Shown here: one piece after another, positions 40,821-50,457 of the stretch | Layout: each line of letters starts with the position of its first letter | Numbering within the stretch: position 1 is the stretch's first letter | From: an uncultured Acetobacteraceae bacterium | Lineage (GTDB): Bacteria > Pseudomonadota > Alphaproteobacteria > Acetobacterales > Acetobacteraceae | Reading direction: 5' to 3' | DNA: 53,738 bases | Assembly: GCA_903918315.1 (NCBI GenBank) | Contig: CAIXEA010000116.1 | Span: 1-53,738, forward strand | Translations under genes and position numbers: made by a program | Notes under the pieces: model-generated | Seen by the model: the letters and a program-made list of their open reading frames with translations, nothing else | Database searches by the model: none | What the model was told of the DNA's origin: nothing

Positions 40821-42305
40821 TTACCGCCAATCGGCATCGGGCACGAGTCCGGCCAGACCGTCCAGCGCCCGGTTACTCGCGACCCGGATGGCGGTACCGG
40901 GCACCGCGAAATGCCAAGTCAATCCCGCCTGATCCGCCCGATCGCGCGCCTGAGGTGCTTCAAACCCGCGGACGAAATACAGGATCGTATCCGGCGCGCC
41001 GGAGGCCCAATGGGTGATCGTGTCGCCGGCCCGGTACGCGTCGGGTTGCAGCGACGCCACGCCCGCATCCACCGCGACGACGCCCAGCGCGGTCGAGGCG
41101 GCCAGGGCGGCCAGCGCCCGGTCGGTCGCCTGCTGCTGTGCCCAAGACGGCGCCCGCAGGAAACTCTCCGGCACATCGAGCTGCCCCGGGTTGTGCTGGC
41201 GATCGAGCCCGGCGAATGACAGCACCGTCATCAGTCCGAAAGCCGCCGCGGAATGCCAGCCTGGCGCCGCCAGCCCCAACCGGCGCTGGCGCAGGACCGC
41301 GCCGAGCAGCGGCCAGGCCGCGGCGACGATGAACGGGAACGGGTAGTAATTGGACAAAGTGCCGGCCAGCTCGCTACGGGCGAACAGGTGCAGCAAGGCC
41401 CAGGGCACGAAAGCGGCATAGCCGACAACCGGCATCGGGTCGCGGATCCGCACCGCCCAGGCACAGGCGGCCACCGCGGGAAGGATCAGATAAGGCCGGT
41501 AGAGGATCCAGAACGCCAACCGCTCCGTCACCACGCCGGGCGTGATCTCCGCGAAGGGGGGATCGCCGATATAGACGCCGCCGAGGCTATGGCCGCCATC
41601 CGGGAAGGCCACGCGCTGTACCAGCAGCGACACCACACCGCAGGCCAACGCCAGGGCCGCGAACACCAGCAGCCGCGATTGCGCCCGCCATGCCATGCCC
41701 TGCCAGCGCTGGACCGCCGTCAGCACCGCCAGCAGGCCAAACAGGTGCAGGCCTGAATCCTCCCGCGTGAACACGCAGGCCAGGAAGGACAGCCAGGTCA
41801 AAACCCGCTGCTCCCGCAGCAGCCCCAGCAGGAACAGCACGGCGGTGGCGCTGAACAGCAGCTCAAAATGCGGGTTGCGGGCAATGGCAATGGCCAGGCC
41901 GTTGAACCCGAACGCCAGCCCCCCCGCCGCCGCCAGTAGCGGCCGCAGCCGGTATTCCCGCACCAGCACGCTATAGACCACGATTGCCGGAAGCGCGTGG
42001 CAGACCCCCGTGAACGCCGCGAAGAACCCGGCCCGCGTCAGCGGCACCACCCAGCTCAGCCCCGTTATCGGCAGCAAGGTCAGGGCGGTATGGGTGGACA
42101 GGAAGCTGCCCCCGCCATGCACCAACGGCGCGCGCAACGCCCAGCCATTGTGCCACAGAACCGCGGCGATGGCCCCCGAGTCCCCCCAGAACCCGCCCAG
42201 GATATAGAAATGCCGCAGCGTCCAAACCCAGAAGGCCGCGCATGGCAGGGCAAAGACCGTCAGCCCCAACGGCGCAACCACCAGCCGGGCCCGCTCTGTT
42301 TCCAT
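40821..42305 (-). CDS. DUF2079-like multipass membrane protein
   Basis: The start is the ATG at 42303-42305 (METERARLVVAPLGLTVFA). A longer frame to 42395 overlaps the upstream SnoaL-like gene. The 494-residue protein has about nine hydrophobic segments, mostly in the N-terminal three quarters, and a soluble tail. LVHGGGSFLSTHTALTLLPI, ARNPHFELLFSATAVLFLLG and ACVFTREDSGLHLFGLLA recall DUF2079 proteins (H..P, E and REDxGL patterns), a GT-C-related family of unknown substrate. It lies 32 bases upstream of the PCuAC gene on the same strand. Confidence 0.7.
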   Translation of the reverse strand: METERARLVVAPLGLTVFALPCAAFWVWTLRHFYILGGFWGDSGAIAAVLWHNGWALRAPLVHGGGSFLSTHTALTLLPITGLSWVVPLTRAGFFAAFTGVCHALPAIVVYSVLVREYRLRPLLAAAGGLAFGFNGLAIAIARNPHFELLFSATAVLFLLGLLREQRVLTWLSFLACVFTREDSGLHLFGLLAVLTAVQRWQGMAWRAQSRLLVFAALALACGVVSLLVQRVAFPDGGHSLGGVYIGDPPFAEITPGVVTERLAFWILYRPYLILPAVAACAWAVRIRDPMPVVGYAAFVPWALLHLFARSELAGTLSNYYPFPFIVAAAWPLLGAVLRQRRLGLAAPGWHSAAAFGLMTVLSFAGLDRQHNPGQLDVPESFLRAPSWAQQQATDRALAALAASTALGVVAVDAGVASLQPDAYRAGDTITHWASGAPDTILYFVRGFEAPQARDRADQAGLTWHFAVPGTAIRVASNRALDGLAGLVPDADWR

Positions 42306-42333
42306 CAGAGCCGTCGGCGTGTGGGAGGCGCCT

Positions 42334-42747
42334 TTACCACTTCCCCTCGGCAATGAACCGGTCGATCCGACGGTGTTCGAAATACCAAACCCCATCCCGC
42401 TTCACCATCCGGTCGATATACCCGCCGGCGGAGCCGATCTTCGGCCCGGTTTCGCTGTTCTGCACCGTGGTCCAGTTGGACAGCACGCGGGCCGTGTCGC
42501 CATCCAGGTCGATCACGATATTGGTGCACAGATGCACCGCCCGCGGCTTCTGGGTATCGCTCTTGCGCAGGCTCCGCCCATGTTCGGCGATCCCCTGGCG
42601 GCCGTTGCCAATCCCAAAATCGGTCTGCCAAACCCCATCCGGGGTGAACAAGGCGGCCATGCCATCCATGTCGCCGGCATCCAGCAGGAAGCAGTAGCGG
42701 GCCAGCCGCTCGCGGATTTCGTTCTTCTCGGCGTTCACATCGGTCAT
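42334..42747 (-). CDS. SnoaL-like / NTF2-fold protein
   Basis: The 137-residue product starts EIRERLARYCFLLDAGDMDGMAALFTPDGVW, the classic first helix pair and strand of SnoaL_4-type NTF2-fold proteins. It continues with VHLCTNIVIDLDGDTARVLSNWTTVQ and DGVWYFEHRRIDRF. Members are small lyases, isomerases or dehydratases, or ring-hydroxylating dioxygenase beta-like proteins. The residues needed for catalysis vary and cannot be assigned. It follows the CaiB gene by 12 bases, so the two probably act on the same acyl-CoA substrate. Confidence 0.83.
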   Translation of the reverse strand: MTDVNAEKNEIRERLARYCFLLDAGDMDGMAALFTPDGVWQTDFGIGNGRQGIAEHGRSLRKSDTQKPRAVHLCTNIVIDLDGDTARVLSNWTTVQNSETGPKIGSAGGYIDRMVKRDGVWYFEHRRIDRFIAEGKW

Positions 42748-42759
42748 GCGCGGCTCCCT

Positions 42760-43944
42760 TTATTTGGACAGGATCTCGTCGATTTCGGCTTCGCTGCACC
42801 CGGCCTCCGCCAGGATTTCGTGGTTGTGTTCGCCCAGGCCGGGCCAGAGGCGGGTCACATTCGGCGGCGTTTCGGAGAACCGGGCCGGTATGGCGGTCAT
42901 CACCGACGGGCCTTCGCGCGGATGGTCCACCGCCTCGAAGAAGTTGGTCTCCTTCAAATAGGGGTCGTCGAACAGGTCCAGCAGGCTGTTGGCGGGTCCG
43001 CAAGGGATGTCCTTGGGGCGTAGAATGGCGATCCATTCGGCGGTGGTGCGCTTGCGCATGCCCTCCGTCAGGGTGCCATAGAGCGCGTCGACATGGTCCG
43101 AGCGCCCGGCGATGGTGGCGAAGCGGGGGTCTTCGATCAGGTGCCCGACCTCCATCGCCTCGAACACGGTCTTCCATTGCGCGGTGCTGACAGCGATCAC
43201 GCTGATGAAGCCATCCTTGGTCTGATACGGCCGTCGGTGCGGGGTCAGCATGCGGGGGTAGCCGACACCTTTCTCCGGCTCACCCTGCACGCCATGCCAG
43301 AGGTGCTCGACCAGCGCGAAGGACAGGATCGTTTCCATCATCGGCACATGTACCGCCTGGCCCTGACCGGTCCGTTCCCGGTGGAACAGCGCCATGCCGA
43401 TCATGGAGGCCAAGGTGCTGCCGGTGAGCTTGTCGACGACGACGGTGGGGAAATAGCGCGGCGCCCCGTCCGGGCCGGCATTCAAGGCGGCAATGCCGGA
43501 CAGGCCCTGGATCAGATCGTCATAGGCGGGAAACTCCTGCATCGAACTCCCCTCCCGGAAGCCACTGGCGGCGGCGTGGATCAGTTTGGGGTTGCGCTGG
43601 CGCAGGCTTTCGTAATCCAGGCCCAGGCGTTTGGCCGCACCGATACGCATGTTGTGCACGAAGACATCGGCGGTATCGATCAGCCGCAGCAGCGCCCGCA
43701 TCGCCGCCGGCTTCTTCAGATCAAGCGCCAGGCTGCGCTTGTTGCGATTGAGCGTGGCGAAGTAGCTGGCCATGCCCTCGGTCCGGCTGGGTCCGATATA
43801 GCGGGTGTAGTCGCCCTCGGTCGTCTCGACCTTGATGACATCGGCGCCCATGTCGCCCAGGACCTGCGATGCGAAGGGGCCGAGCACCACGGTGGTGACA
43901 TCGATCACGCGAATGCCGGCGAGCGGGCCGGTTGGCTTGTCCAA
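42760..43944 (-). CDS. CaiB/BaiF family (class III) CoA-transferase
   Basis: The 394-residue protein has LAGIRVIDVTTVVLGPFASQVLGDMGADVIKVE at the N terminus, FATLNRNKRSLALDLKKPA, VFVHNMRIGAAKRLGLDYE and AYDDLIQGLSGIAALN, which spans the catalytic aspartate region. The order and length are those of type III CoA transferases. It is the second CaiB gene in the window and not closely similar in sequence to the one at 25145. The divergent LLM gene begins 210 bases away. That gap holds no obvious motif. Confidence 0.88.
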   Translation of the reverse strand: MDKPTGPLAGIRVIDVTTVVLGPFASQVLGDMGADVIKVETTEGDYTRYIGPSRTEGMASYFATLNRNKRSLALDLKKPAAMRALLRLIDTADVFVHNMRIGAAKRLGLDYESLRQRNPKLIHAAASGFREGSSMQEFPAYDDLIQGLSGIAALNAGPDGAPRYFPTVVVDKLTGSTLASMIGMALFHRERTGQGQAVHVPMMETILSFALVEHLWHGVQGEPEKGVGYPRMLTPHRRPYQTKDGFISVIAVSTAQWKTVFEAMEVGHLIEDPRFATIAGRSDHVDALYGTLTEGMRKRTTAEWIAILRPKDIPCGPANSLLDLFDDPYLKETNFFEAVDHPREGPSVMTAIPARFSETPPNVTRLWPGLGEHNHEILAEAGCSEAEIDEILSK

Positions 43945-44154
43945 AGCGGGGTTCCTCCTGATGGGCGATACGCGGGAGCTTCGCCTCGCGGCACCGGCTT
44001 GGCAACCGTGAGGTCAGGATCGCACTGCCTTTCATCATGCCGGGCACGCACCGAGAGAGCACCCTTGCGAACACAGCCCATCGGCCGTGGTTCCCAGATC
44101 GCCCCCGCCGGGCTAGGCTGACGGCCATAAGAGCACTTCAGGAGGACTCCCGGC

Positions 44155-45225
44155 ATGGATTTCGGTCTCGGCATCCCGACCTCGCACGATTCCTGGAAAC
44201 TCGCGCAGCGGGCGGAGGAACTCGGCTTCACCCATGCCTGGTTCTACGACACCCAGATGATCACCGCCGATTGCTTCGTCGCGATGGGCGCGGCGGCGAT
44301 GAAGACGTCCAAAATCCGCCTCGGAACCGGGGTGCTGGTGCCGTCCAACCGCATCGCCGCGGTGACCGCCAATGCGTTCGCGACCCTCAATGCCATGGCC
44401 CCCGGGCGGCTCGATTTCGGCGTCGGCACCGGGTTTTCCGCCCGGCGCGCGATGGGCATGGGCGGCATCAAGCTGGCGGACATGGAAGAGTATATCCGCA
44501 TCGTCTACGGCCTGCTGAACGGGGAGACGCTGGAGACGACGATCGAGGGCAAGCGCAAGAAGATCCGCTTCCTCAATCCCGATGCCGGACTGATCAACAT
44601 CACCGATCCGGTGAAGCTGCATGTCTCGGCCTATGGGCCGAAGTCGCAGACGCTGGTGGCCAAGCTGGGCGCGGCCTGGAAGACCTTCGTCAGCGATGTC
44701 CCCGGCGCGATCACAGCGCTGGAGGGCATGCGCAAGGACTGGGCCGCCGCCGGACGCGCGCAATCGGACCTCTATACCACCGTCTGGGCCGGCGGCTGTG
44801 TGCTGGAACCGGGGGAGCACGCCGACAGCCCCCGCGCCATGGCACAGGCCGGCCCCCGCGCCGCGGTGCTGCTGCACCGGGCCGCGGATCTGGATATGGA
44901 GGGGTGGAAGAATACCACCGACGTGCCGCCCTCCACCCAGACCAGCATCGATGGCTATCTGGACGTGGCCCGCCAGTTTGAACCGGCGGATGCCCGTTAC
45001 CTCATGAACCACCGCGGCCATTTCCTGTTCGTCAAACCCGAGGAACGCCCCTTCGTGAACGCCGAACTCATTCGCCGCACCACATTCACCGCGACCGAGC
45101 AGGAACTGACCCAGCGGATCGAGGCGGTGCGTGATTCCGGCTGGAACCAGTTCGTCATTCCCATCACCCACGGCCAGGAACAGGCGATCGAAGACTGGGG
45201 CCGCATCCGAAAGGCCTTCGCCTGA
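44155..45225 (+). CDS. LLM-class flavin/F420-dependent oxidoreductase
   Basis: The 356-residue TIM barrel starts MDFGLGIPTSHDSWKLAQRAEELGF after AGGAGGA. TSKIRLGTGVLVPSNRIAAVTANAFATLNAMAPGRLDFGVGTGFSARRAMG is the luciferase-like core (split here only in reading: RLGTG, then GRLDFGVGTG). Oddly it has a long insertion around residues 240-270 (DVPPSTQTSIDGYLDVAR). Substrate unknown. The stop overlaps the MFS start (TGATG), so enzyme and carrier are coupled, which suggests the carrier imports the substrate. Confidence 0.84.
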   Translation: MDFGLGIPTSHDSWKLAQRAEELGFTHAWFYDTQMITADCFVAMGAAAMKTSKIRLGTGVLVPSNRIAAVTANAFATLNAMAPGRLDFGVGTGFSARRAMGMGGIKLADMEEYIRIVYGLLNGETLETTIEGKRKKIRFLNPDAGLINITDPVKLHVSAYGPKSQTLVAKLGAAWKTFVSDVPGAITALEGMRKDWAAAGRAQSDLYTTVWAGGCVLEPGEHADSPRAMAQAGPRAAVLLHRAADLDMEGWKNTTDVPPSTQTSIDGYLDVARQFEPADARYLMNHRGHFLFVKPEERPFVNAELIRRTTFTATEQELTQRIEAVRDSGWNQFVIPITHGQEQAIEDWGRIRKAFA

Positions 45226-46448
45226 TGCGCCGCGCCCCGACCGGCCGGATGGCCGAAAACCAGGCCCTGGGGCTGATCTCGGCCGCGCATCTGGTCAGCC
45301 ATTTCTACTACCTGGTGCTGGTGCCTTTGTTCCCGATGATCAAGGATCGGCTGGGCATCGGCTATGTCGAACTCGGCTTCGCGCTGACGTTGTTCAACAT
45401 CGTCAGCGGTCTGGTTCAGACTCCGATGGGCTACGCGGTCGATCGGTTCGGGGCGCGGCGCGTGCTGGTGGCCGGGCTGACCTTGGGCGGACTTGCCTAT
45501 GTCTCGATCGGGCTGTTCCCGTCCTATGGCTGGTTGCTATGCGCTTCGGTGCTGCTGGGGATCGCCAACGCCGTTTATCATCCGGCCGACTATGCGATCC
45601 TGGGTTCGGTGATCGAGCCGTCGCGGCTCGGCCGGGCATTTTCCTTCCACACCTTCGCCGGTTTCATCGGTGGCGCGGTGGCGCCCTTGCTGATGCTGAT
45701 GCTGGCCCGCATCTGGGGGCCGGAGCTGGCGATCGTCGCCGCGGGGATCCTGGGCCTTGTCGTGGCGATGCCACTGATGGCGGCGGGCTGGATGGACCGC
45801 TCCGCCGCCGCCCGCACCCCGGCCGGGGCGGCCAACATCCCGCTGCGGGGCCTGCTGACACCGGCGGTCTGGGGCCTCGTCGGCTTCTTCACCCTGCTCA
45901 GCCTCAGCAGCGGCGCGTTGACCAATTACTCCGCCGTGGCGCTGACCACGATGTATGGGATCACGCTGTCGGCGGCGAATGTGGCGCTGTCGGGCTTCCT
46001 GTTCGCCAGCGCCGCCGGCGTGCTGGCGGGGGGCTTCATCGCGGACGCGACCAAACGCCATGGCGATGTGGCGGCGGCCGGCTTTGGCGGTTCGGCCGTG
46101 CTGATCCTGCTGGTGGGCACGGTCGATCTGGGGCCGATCCTGCTGACGCTGGCGATGAGCGGTGCGGGGTTTTTGTCGGGGATGATTTCGCCGTCGCGCG
46201 ACATGCTGGTGCGCGCGGCCTCGCCCCCCGGCGCCTTTGGGCGGGTGTTCGGCATCGTCACCACTGGCTTCAATATCGGCGGTACGGTCGGGCCGCTGAT
46301 TGGCGGCTGGATCATGGACCACAACATGCCGCGCTGGGTGTTCTATTCCTCGGTCCTGTTCATGGTGATGACCTCGGTGATGGCGCTGACCAGTGAATGG
46401 CGCACGCGCCGGCGGGCCATGATGGCCGGCGTGGCGGCTGGCGAATAA
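45225..46448 (+). CDS. MFS transporter, Fsr (fosmidomycin-resistance)-like
   Basis: The 407-residue protein has 12 helices. AAHLVSHFYYLVLVPLFPMIKDRLGI is the Fsr-like first helix with its conserved His/Tyr. GYAVDRFGARRVLVAG is the loop 2-3 motif. NAVYHPADYAILGSVIEPSRLGRAFSFH resembles the FHP segment of Fsr relatives. Such carriers move drugs or small carboxylates. It is translationally coupled to the LLM oxidoreductase and followed after 14 bases by a SnoaL-like gene, making a three-gene uptake-and-conversion unit. Confidence 0.85.
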   Translation: MRRAPTGRMAENQALGLISAAHLVSHFYYLVLVPLFPMIKDRLGIGYVELGFALTLFNIVSGLVQTPMGYAVDRFGARRVLVAGLTLGGLAYVSIGLFPSYGWLLCASVLLGIANAVYHPADYAILGSVIEPSRLGRAFSFHTFAGFIGGAVAPLLMLMLARIWGPELAIVAAGILGLVVAMPLMAAGWMDRSAAARTPAGAANIPLRGLLTPAVWGLVGFFTLLSLSSGALTNYSAVALTTMYGITLSAANVALSGFLFASAAGVLAGGFIADATKRHGDVAAAGFGGSAVLILLVGTVDLGPILLTLAMSGAGFLSGMISPSRDMLVRAASPPGAFGRVFGIVTTGFNIGGTVGPLIGGWIMDHNMPRWVFYSSVLFMVMTSVMALTSEWRTRRRAMMAGVAAGE

Positions 46449-46462
46449 GGAGAGTGGACCCC

Positions 46463-46921
46463 ATGCACGGATTGCCCGACGCCGGACCCGAGATCCGGGA
46501 CTTCTTCCACCGTTGGCTCGAAACCTTTTCCGGCTTCGTGCGCGATGTCGATTACGCATCGGCCAAACCACTGTTTCACAAAGACATTCTGGCCTTCGGC
46601 ACACATCGTGACGTGCTCCCAGGGCTGGAGGCCTGGGTGAACAGCCAATGGGACAATGTCTGGCCCAAAACCGATGATTTCCGGTTCGATTTGTCTTCGA
46701 CCCATGTCCTGGCGTCAGACGATGGGCGCATGGCCGTTGTGGTCGCCCCTTGGACCAGCACGGGGTTCCACCCCGATGGCACCCGCTTCGATCGCCCCGG
46801 CCGGGCTACCATGGTGTTCCACAAGCAGGATGGCATCTGGCTGGGCGTGCACTCGCATCTGTCGCTCAATCGCGGCGTACCGCAGGCCAGCCATGGGAAC
46901 CGGCCGGTGAAGGCGCGGTAG
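46463..46921 (+). CDS. SnoaL-like / NTF2-fold protein
   Basis: From the ATG at 46463 (AAGGAG upstream) the product has 152 residues: EIRDFFHRWLETFSGFVRDVDYASAKPLFHKDILAFGTH, then FRFDLSSTHVLASDDGRMAVVVAPW and FHPDGTRFDRPGRATMVFHKQDGIWLGVHSH. This is the NTF2-fold pattern of DUF4440/SnoaL proteins with the final strand HxHxS. Function is probably small-molecule binding or isomerisation for the preceding oxidoreductase. It converges on the carboxyltransferase gene with 9 bases between stops. Confidence 0.82.
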   Translation: MHGLPDAGPEIRDFFHRWLETFSGFVRDVDYASAKPLFHKDILAFGTHRDVLPGLEAWVNSQWDNVWPKTDDFRFDLSSTHVLASDDGRMAVVVAPWTSTGFHPDGTRFDRPGRATMVFHKQDGIWLGVHSHLSLNRGVPQASHGNRPVKAR

Positions 46922-46930
46922 GGGGCCGAC

Positions 46931-48505
46931 TTATGGCCGCATCGTGAAGAACGACTGCCCCGGCGTGCGCAGCGGTGCCGCCAGATTGGCCCATTCGCAG
47001 AGCAGCGGGCGGGTGTCGCGGGGATCGACGATCTCCTCGATCAGGAACGCCTCCGCTGATCGGAAGGGGGAGCGGAGCTGTTGCAGCCGATCCTCGATCT
47101 CTTTCAGCTTGGCGGGCGGATCGTCCGCGGCGGCGATTTCCGCGCGGTAGGCCGCTTCGACGCCGCCCTCCAGCGGCAATGAGCCCCAACTGCCGGACGG
47201 CCAGGCGTAGCGGATGCAGGGATGGATATGCGGCAGATGCGCGCCGCCGCCGACACCGAAGACGTTGCGGATGATGACGGGGCACCAGGGCACGGTCGAT
47301 TGGTGGATGGCGCTGACGGCGGTGACGGCGTGGCGCATGGTGGCGGAGGACTCCGCTTCCAAGCCGACCGCGAAGCCGAAACAATCGACCAGATGCACCA
47401 CTGGCAGATGGAAGGTCTGGGCGAGATCGACGAAGCGGGTGATTTTGCGTGATGCCGCCGCGCCCCAGGCGCCGCCGCCATAGAGCGGGTCGCCGGCCAG
47501 GATCGCCACCGGCCAGCCGTCCAGCCGGGCGAAGCCGGTGATGACGGCACGGCCGAAGCCCTTGGACAATTCCATGAAGCTGCCCTGATCCACCACGGCG
47601 TCGATGATCTTGCGCATCGAATAGGCTTTGCGGGCGCTTTTGGGCACCGCCGAGATCAGCCAATCCTCGCGCCGGTTCGGATCGTCGGTGGGCGTGGCGC
47701 GCGGCGGCAGGTCCCAGACCGAGCTCGGCAGATAGGACAGGAAGCGGCGGACGCGGTCGAAGGCCTCCTCCTCGGTATCGACGGCGTCATCGATGGTGCC
47801 GGCGCGGACCTGCACCGCATGCCCGCCCAGCTCCATCTTGGTGCGCTTCTCACCCAGGCGTTCCACGACCGGCGGGCCGGCGGTGAAGACGGCGGAGGTG
47901 TCCTTGACCATCAGTGAGTAATGGCTCGCCGCCAGCCGCGCCGCGCCCAGGCCGGCGACCGAGCCCAGGCCGAGTGCGACCACCGGCACGCGGCCCATGT
48001 TCTGCGCGCAGAGCCATAAGCCGGAGCTCTGGCCGACCCCGCCGGGGAGGTTGGCGTGGCCGGTGGTTTCGATGGTTTTGACGGAGCCGCCGCCGCCGGA
48101 GCCCTCGATCATACGGATCAGCGGGATGCGGAATTCGTCGGCCATCATCTCCGGCATTTGGTACTTGTGCTTGATCGACGCATCGGCCGAACCGCCGCGC
48201 ACCGTAAAATCGTCGCCGAAGATGACGACCGGGCGGCCATCGACGGTGCCGCGGCCGAAGACGCCGTTGGCCGGCAGGAAGTCGGTCATGACCGTCTGGC
48301 TGGCGTCGTAGGTCGCCTTGCCGGCGATCGAGCCGACTTCCAGGAAGCTGCCGGGATCGAGCATATGGTCGATCCGCTCGCGAACCGTCAGCTTGCCGGC
48401 GGCGTGCTGACGGTCGATGCGCTCCGCCCCGTCCATCTGGCGGACGATGCGCTGACGCTCCCGGAGTTCTTCGAGTTCCGGCAGCCAGGAGACGGCCGGC
48501 TCCAT
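46931..48505 (-). CDS. Acyl-CoA carboxyltransferase (carboxylase beta) subunit
   Basis: The 524-residue protein matches the propionyl/methylcrotonyl-CoA carboxylase beta family: GKLTVRERIDHMLDPGSFLEVG, VVIFGDDFTVRGGSADASIKHK (N-terminal crotonase-like domain), the oxyanion GLGSVAGLGAARLAASHYSLM, and a C-terminal domain with FGVGGGAHLPHIHPCIRYAWPSG. It would transfer carboxylate from carboxybiotin to an acyl-CoA. No biotin carboxylase or biotin-carrier gene is nearby, so it must borrow one or act as a decarboxylase or transcarboxylase subunit. It starts 2 bases after the TPP-enzyme stop. Confidence 0.88.
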   Translation of the reverse strand: MEPAVSWLPELEELRERQRIVRQMDGAERIDRQHAAGKLTVRERIDHMLDPGSFLEVGSIAGKATYDASQTVMTDFLPANGVFGRGTVDGRPVVIFGDDFTVRGGSADASIKHKYQMPEMMADEFRIPLIRMIEGSGGGGSVKTIETTGHANLPGGVGQSSGLWLCAQNMGRVPVVALGLGSVAGLGAARLAASHYSLMVKDTSAVFTAGPPVVERLGEKRTKMELGGHAVQVRAGTIDDAVDTEEEAFDRVRRFLSYLPSSVWDLPPRATPTDDPNRREDWLISAVPKSARKAYSMRKIIDAVVDQGSFMELSKGFGRAVITGFARLDGWPVAILAGDPLYGGGAWGAAASRKITRFVDLAQTFHLPVVHLVDCFGFAVGLEAESSATMRHAVTAVSAIHQSTVPWCPVIIRNVFGVGGGAHLPHIHPCIRYAWPSGSWGSLPLEGGVEAAYRAEIAAADDPPAKLKEIEDRLQQLRSPFRSAEAFLIEEIVDPRDTRPLLCEWANLAAPLRTPGQSFFTMRP

Positions 48506-48506
48506 G

Positions 48507-50138
48507 CTAGCGCCGCACGACCGGGGAGGGGATGCTCTCGATCATGACGTTCACGACCGAGGGCTTGCCGGAGGCCAGCGCCCGTTCGATGGCCGGGGCG
48601 AGGTCTTCGGCCCGTTCGACCAACTCGCCGTGGCCGCCGAGGGCGGTGGCGACCAGCTCGTAATGGGTCGGGTTCAGCTCGCAGCCATGGGTGCGGTTGG
48701 GGCCGTAGTCGCGGACCTGCAGGTTGTATTCGGCGTTCCAGCGGCAATCGGTGCCGACGATGGCGACGTAGGGCAGGTTGAGGCGGACGGCGGTTTCCAG
48801 CTCCGACATATGGAAGCCGAAGGTGCCGTCGCCCATCACCGCGAAGACCGGGGCGGTGGGTTCGGCGATGCGGGCGCCACCGGCCATGGGCAGGGACCCG
48901 CCGATAGAGCCGGCGACGCCGTTGATCATGCGGCGGTCGTTCTTGAGGATGGCCTGGCCCCATTGCGCGAACTCACCGCCGTCGCAGATCAGGACGGAGT
49001 CGGGTTCGCGATCGAGGAAGGTGTTCAGCGTGCGGAAGACCTCCGCCGGGTGCAGCTTGTCCTGCGTCGAGGACACCACCGTCCCGATATCCCCCGGCCG
49101 ATCGGCGAAGGCAATGCGGGCTTCGGCGAGCCAGGCGGCATCGCCCTTGGCGCCGGCGCGGCGGATCAGCGCCTCCCCGGCGGGATAGGTATCGGCGACG
49201 CAGCCGAAGGCCAGGCGATCGCCGGTGAAGCCGGAGGTGCGGCCGAGAATGGCGCCTTCCGGATCGATGGAGATGAAGCGGCAATCGGCCGGGAAGAACG
49301 GCGCGGCGCCGAATTTCAGCGTGAAATCAAGCGCCTTGCCCAGCAGGATGACCATGTCGGTCTTTTTGGCGACATCGGCGTAGCGGCCGAGCGTGGCGTC
49401 GTTGAAGCTGCGCGGGCCCTCGCTGATGACGGTGGGGACGCCGAGCGCTTCCTCCAGTTCCGCCAGCAAAGCGCGGCCGGGGCGGTTGGCGAGGACCGGG
49501 GCGCCGACGATCAACGGGCGTTTGGCGGTGCGGATCAGGGCCAGGATGGTATCAGCCGTGGCATCGTTCAAACCGGCCGGTGCAGCGGTGAAATCGGCCG
49601 CGGTCGGCCAGACCACCTGATCCTCCGGCACCGAAGCGTCGAGGATGTCGGACGGAAGGCTCAGATGCACCGGGCCGGGGCGGCCGGTGGTGGCAAGGCG
49701 GATGGCCTTGGCGACATCCATGCCGACGGTCGCGGTATCGGTCGCCATCCAGGCGGCCTTGCTGACCGGGGCGGCCATTTCGACCTGCTTCAGCTCCTGG
49801 AAGCCGCCCTTGCCGAGCTGGTCGGTCTCGGTATGGCCGGACATCAGCACCATCGGCGTTTCCTGGCCGAGCGCGGTGAACAGGGCGCCGACGGCATTGG
49901 CATGGCCGGGTCCGCCGGTGACCCAGGCGATGCCGGGCTTGCCGGTCAGGCGGCCATAGGAATCCGCCATATGCACCGTCGCGGCCTCATGCCGGACATG
50001 CAGCAGGTCGAGCTTCGTCTCGATCGCGGCATCGAACAGCGACATGATGTGGTTGCCCGACAGCGTGAAGATGGTCGTATGTCCGGCGCGTTCGAGGGTG
50101 CGCACAACGATGTCGGCGCCTCGGAGAGTCTTGGTCAT
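48507..50138 (-). CDS. TPP-dependent enzyme of the acetolactate synthase/oxalyl-CoA decarboxylase family
   Basis: The 543-residue product has three domains in order: N-terminal pyrimidine domain with LLHVRHEAATVHMADSYGR (catalytic Glu in RHE, residue about 50), a middle domain (KRPLIVGAPVLANRPG), and a C-terminal TPP domain with AVMGDGTFGFHMSELETAV and GTDCRWNAEYN, the GDGx(n)N motif. The substrate is not defined. Thiamine-linked decarboxylation or carboligation of a 2-keto acid is expected. With the carboxyltransferase directly downstream and an SDR upstream, it may process a keto acid before or after carboxylation. Confidence 0.86.
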   Translation of the reverse strand: MTKTLRGADIVVRTLERAGHTTIFTLSGNHIMSLFDAAIETKLDLLHVRHEAATVHMADSYGRLTGKPGIAWVTGGPGHANAVGALFTALGQETPMVLMSGHTETDQLGKGGFQELKQVEMAAPVSKAAWMATDTATVGMDVAKAIRLATTGRPGPVHLSLPSDILDASVPEDQVVWPTAADFTAAPAGLNDATADTILALIRTAKRPLIVGAPVLANRPGRALLAELEEALGVPTVISEGPRSFNDATLGRYADVAKKTDMVILLGKALDFTLKFGAAPFFPADCRFISIDPEGAILGRTSGFTGDRLAFGCVADTYPAGEALIRRAGAKGDAAWLAEARIAFADRPGDIGTVVSSTQDKLHPAEVFRTLNTFLDREPDSVLICDGGEFAQWGQAILKNDRRMINGVAGSIGGSLPMAGGARIAEPTAPVFAVMGDGTFGFHMSELETAVRLNLPYVAIVGTDCRWNAEYNLQVRDYGPNRTHGCELNPTHYELVATALGGHGELVERAEDLAPAIERALASGKPSVVNVMIESIPSPVVRR

Positions 50139-50163
50139 GGTACGCTATTCCTCGATTGCGGTG

Positions 50164-50457
50164 CTACACGCCCGCGGCGCAGGTCACCCGCGTTGTCGCG
50201 TTGCGCAACCTCAGCGGCAATATCGCCTGGTACGCGGGAGAATTGTACCATTGCGCCGCCCGCTCGGGGCTTTCGAATTCGATGATAACCGGCCGCCCCG
50301 CTGGCGCATCGCCTTCGAGCAGCGCGTTTTCACCACCGCGGGCGAGAAACCGGCCGCCGAACGGGTCGAGCGTCGCCTGGACCTTTTCGCGGTACTCGCT
50401 GAACTCTCGTCCCGGATTGGTCAGATGCACCTCTGCGATGATGTATCCTTTGGGCAT
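50164..50457 (-). CDS. DUF1330 domain protein
   Basis: The 97-residue protein reads MPKGYIIAEVHLTNPGREFSEYREKVQATLDPFGGRFLARGG, then VIIEFESPERAAQWYNSPAYQAILPLR, the standard dimeric ferredoxin-like DUF1330 fold (YIIAEV, RPVIIEF and WYNSPEYQ blocks). These small proteins are often found with catabolic oxidoreductases. A biochemical role is not established. It lies 25 bases upstream of the TPP enzyme. Confidence 0.85.
   Translation of the reverse strand: MPKGYIIAEVHLTNPGREFSEYREKVQATLDPFGGRFLARGGENALLEGDAPAGRPVIIEFESPERAAQWYNSPAYQAILPLRLRNATTRVTCAAGV

Noticed and set aside
48504-50285. 593-codon plus-strand frame opposite the TPP enzyme
   Set aside because: Antisense to the intact RHE and GDG motifs of the real gene. 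The product is Asp/Gly/Ala-rich without domain features.
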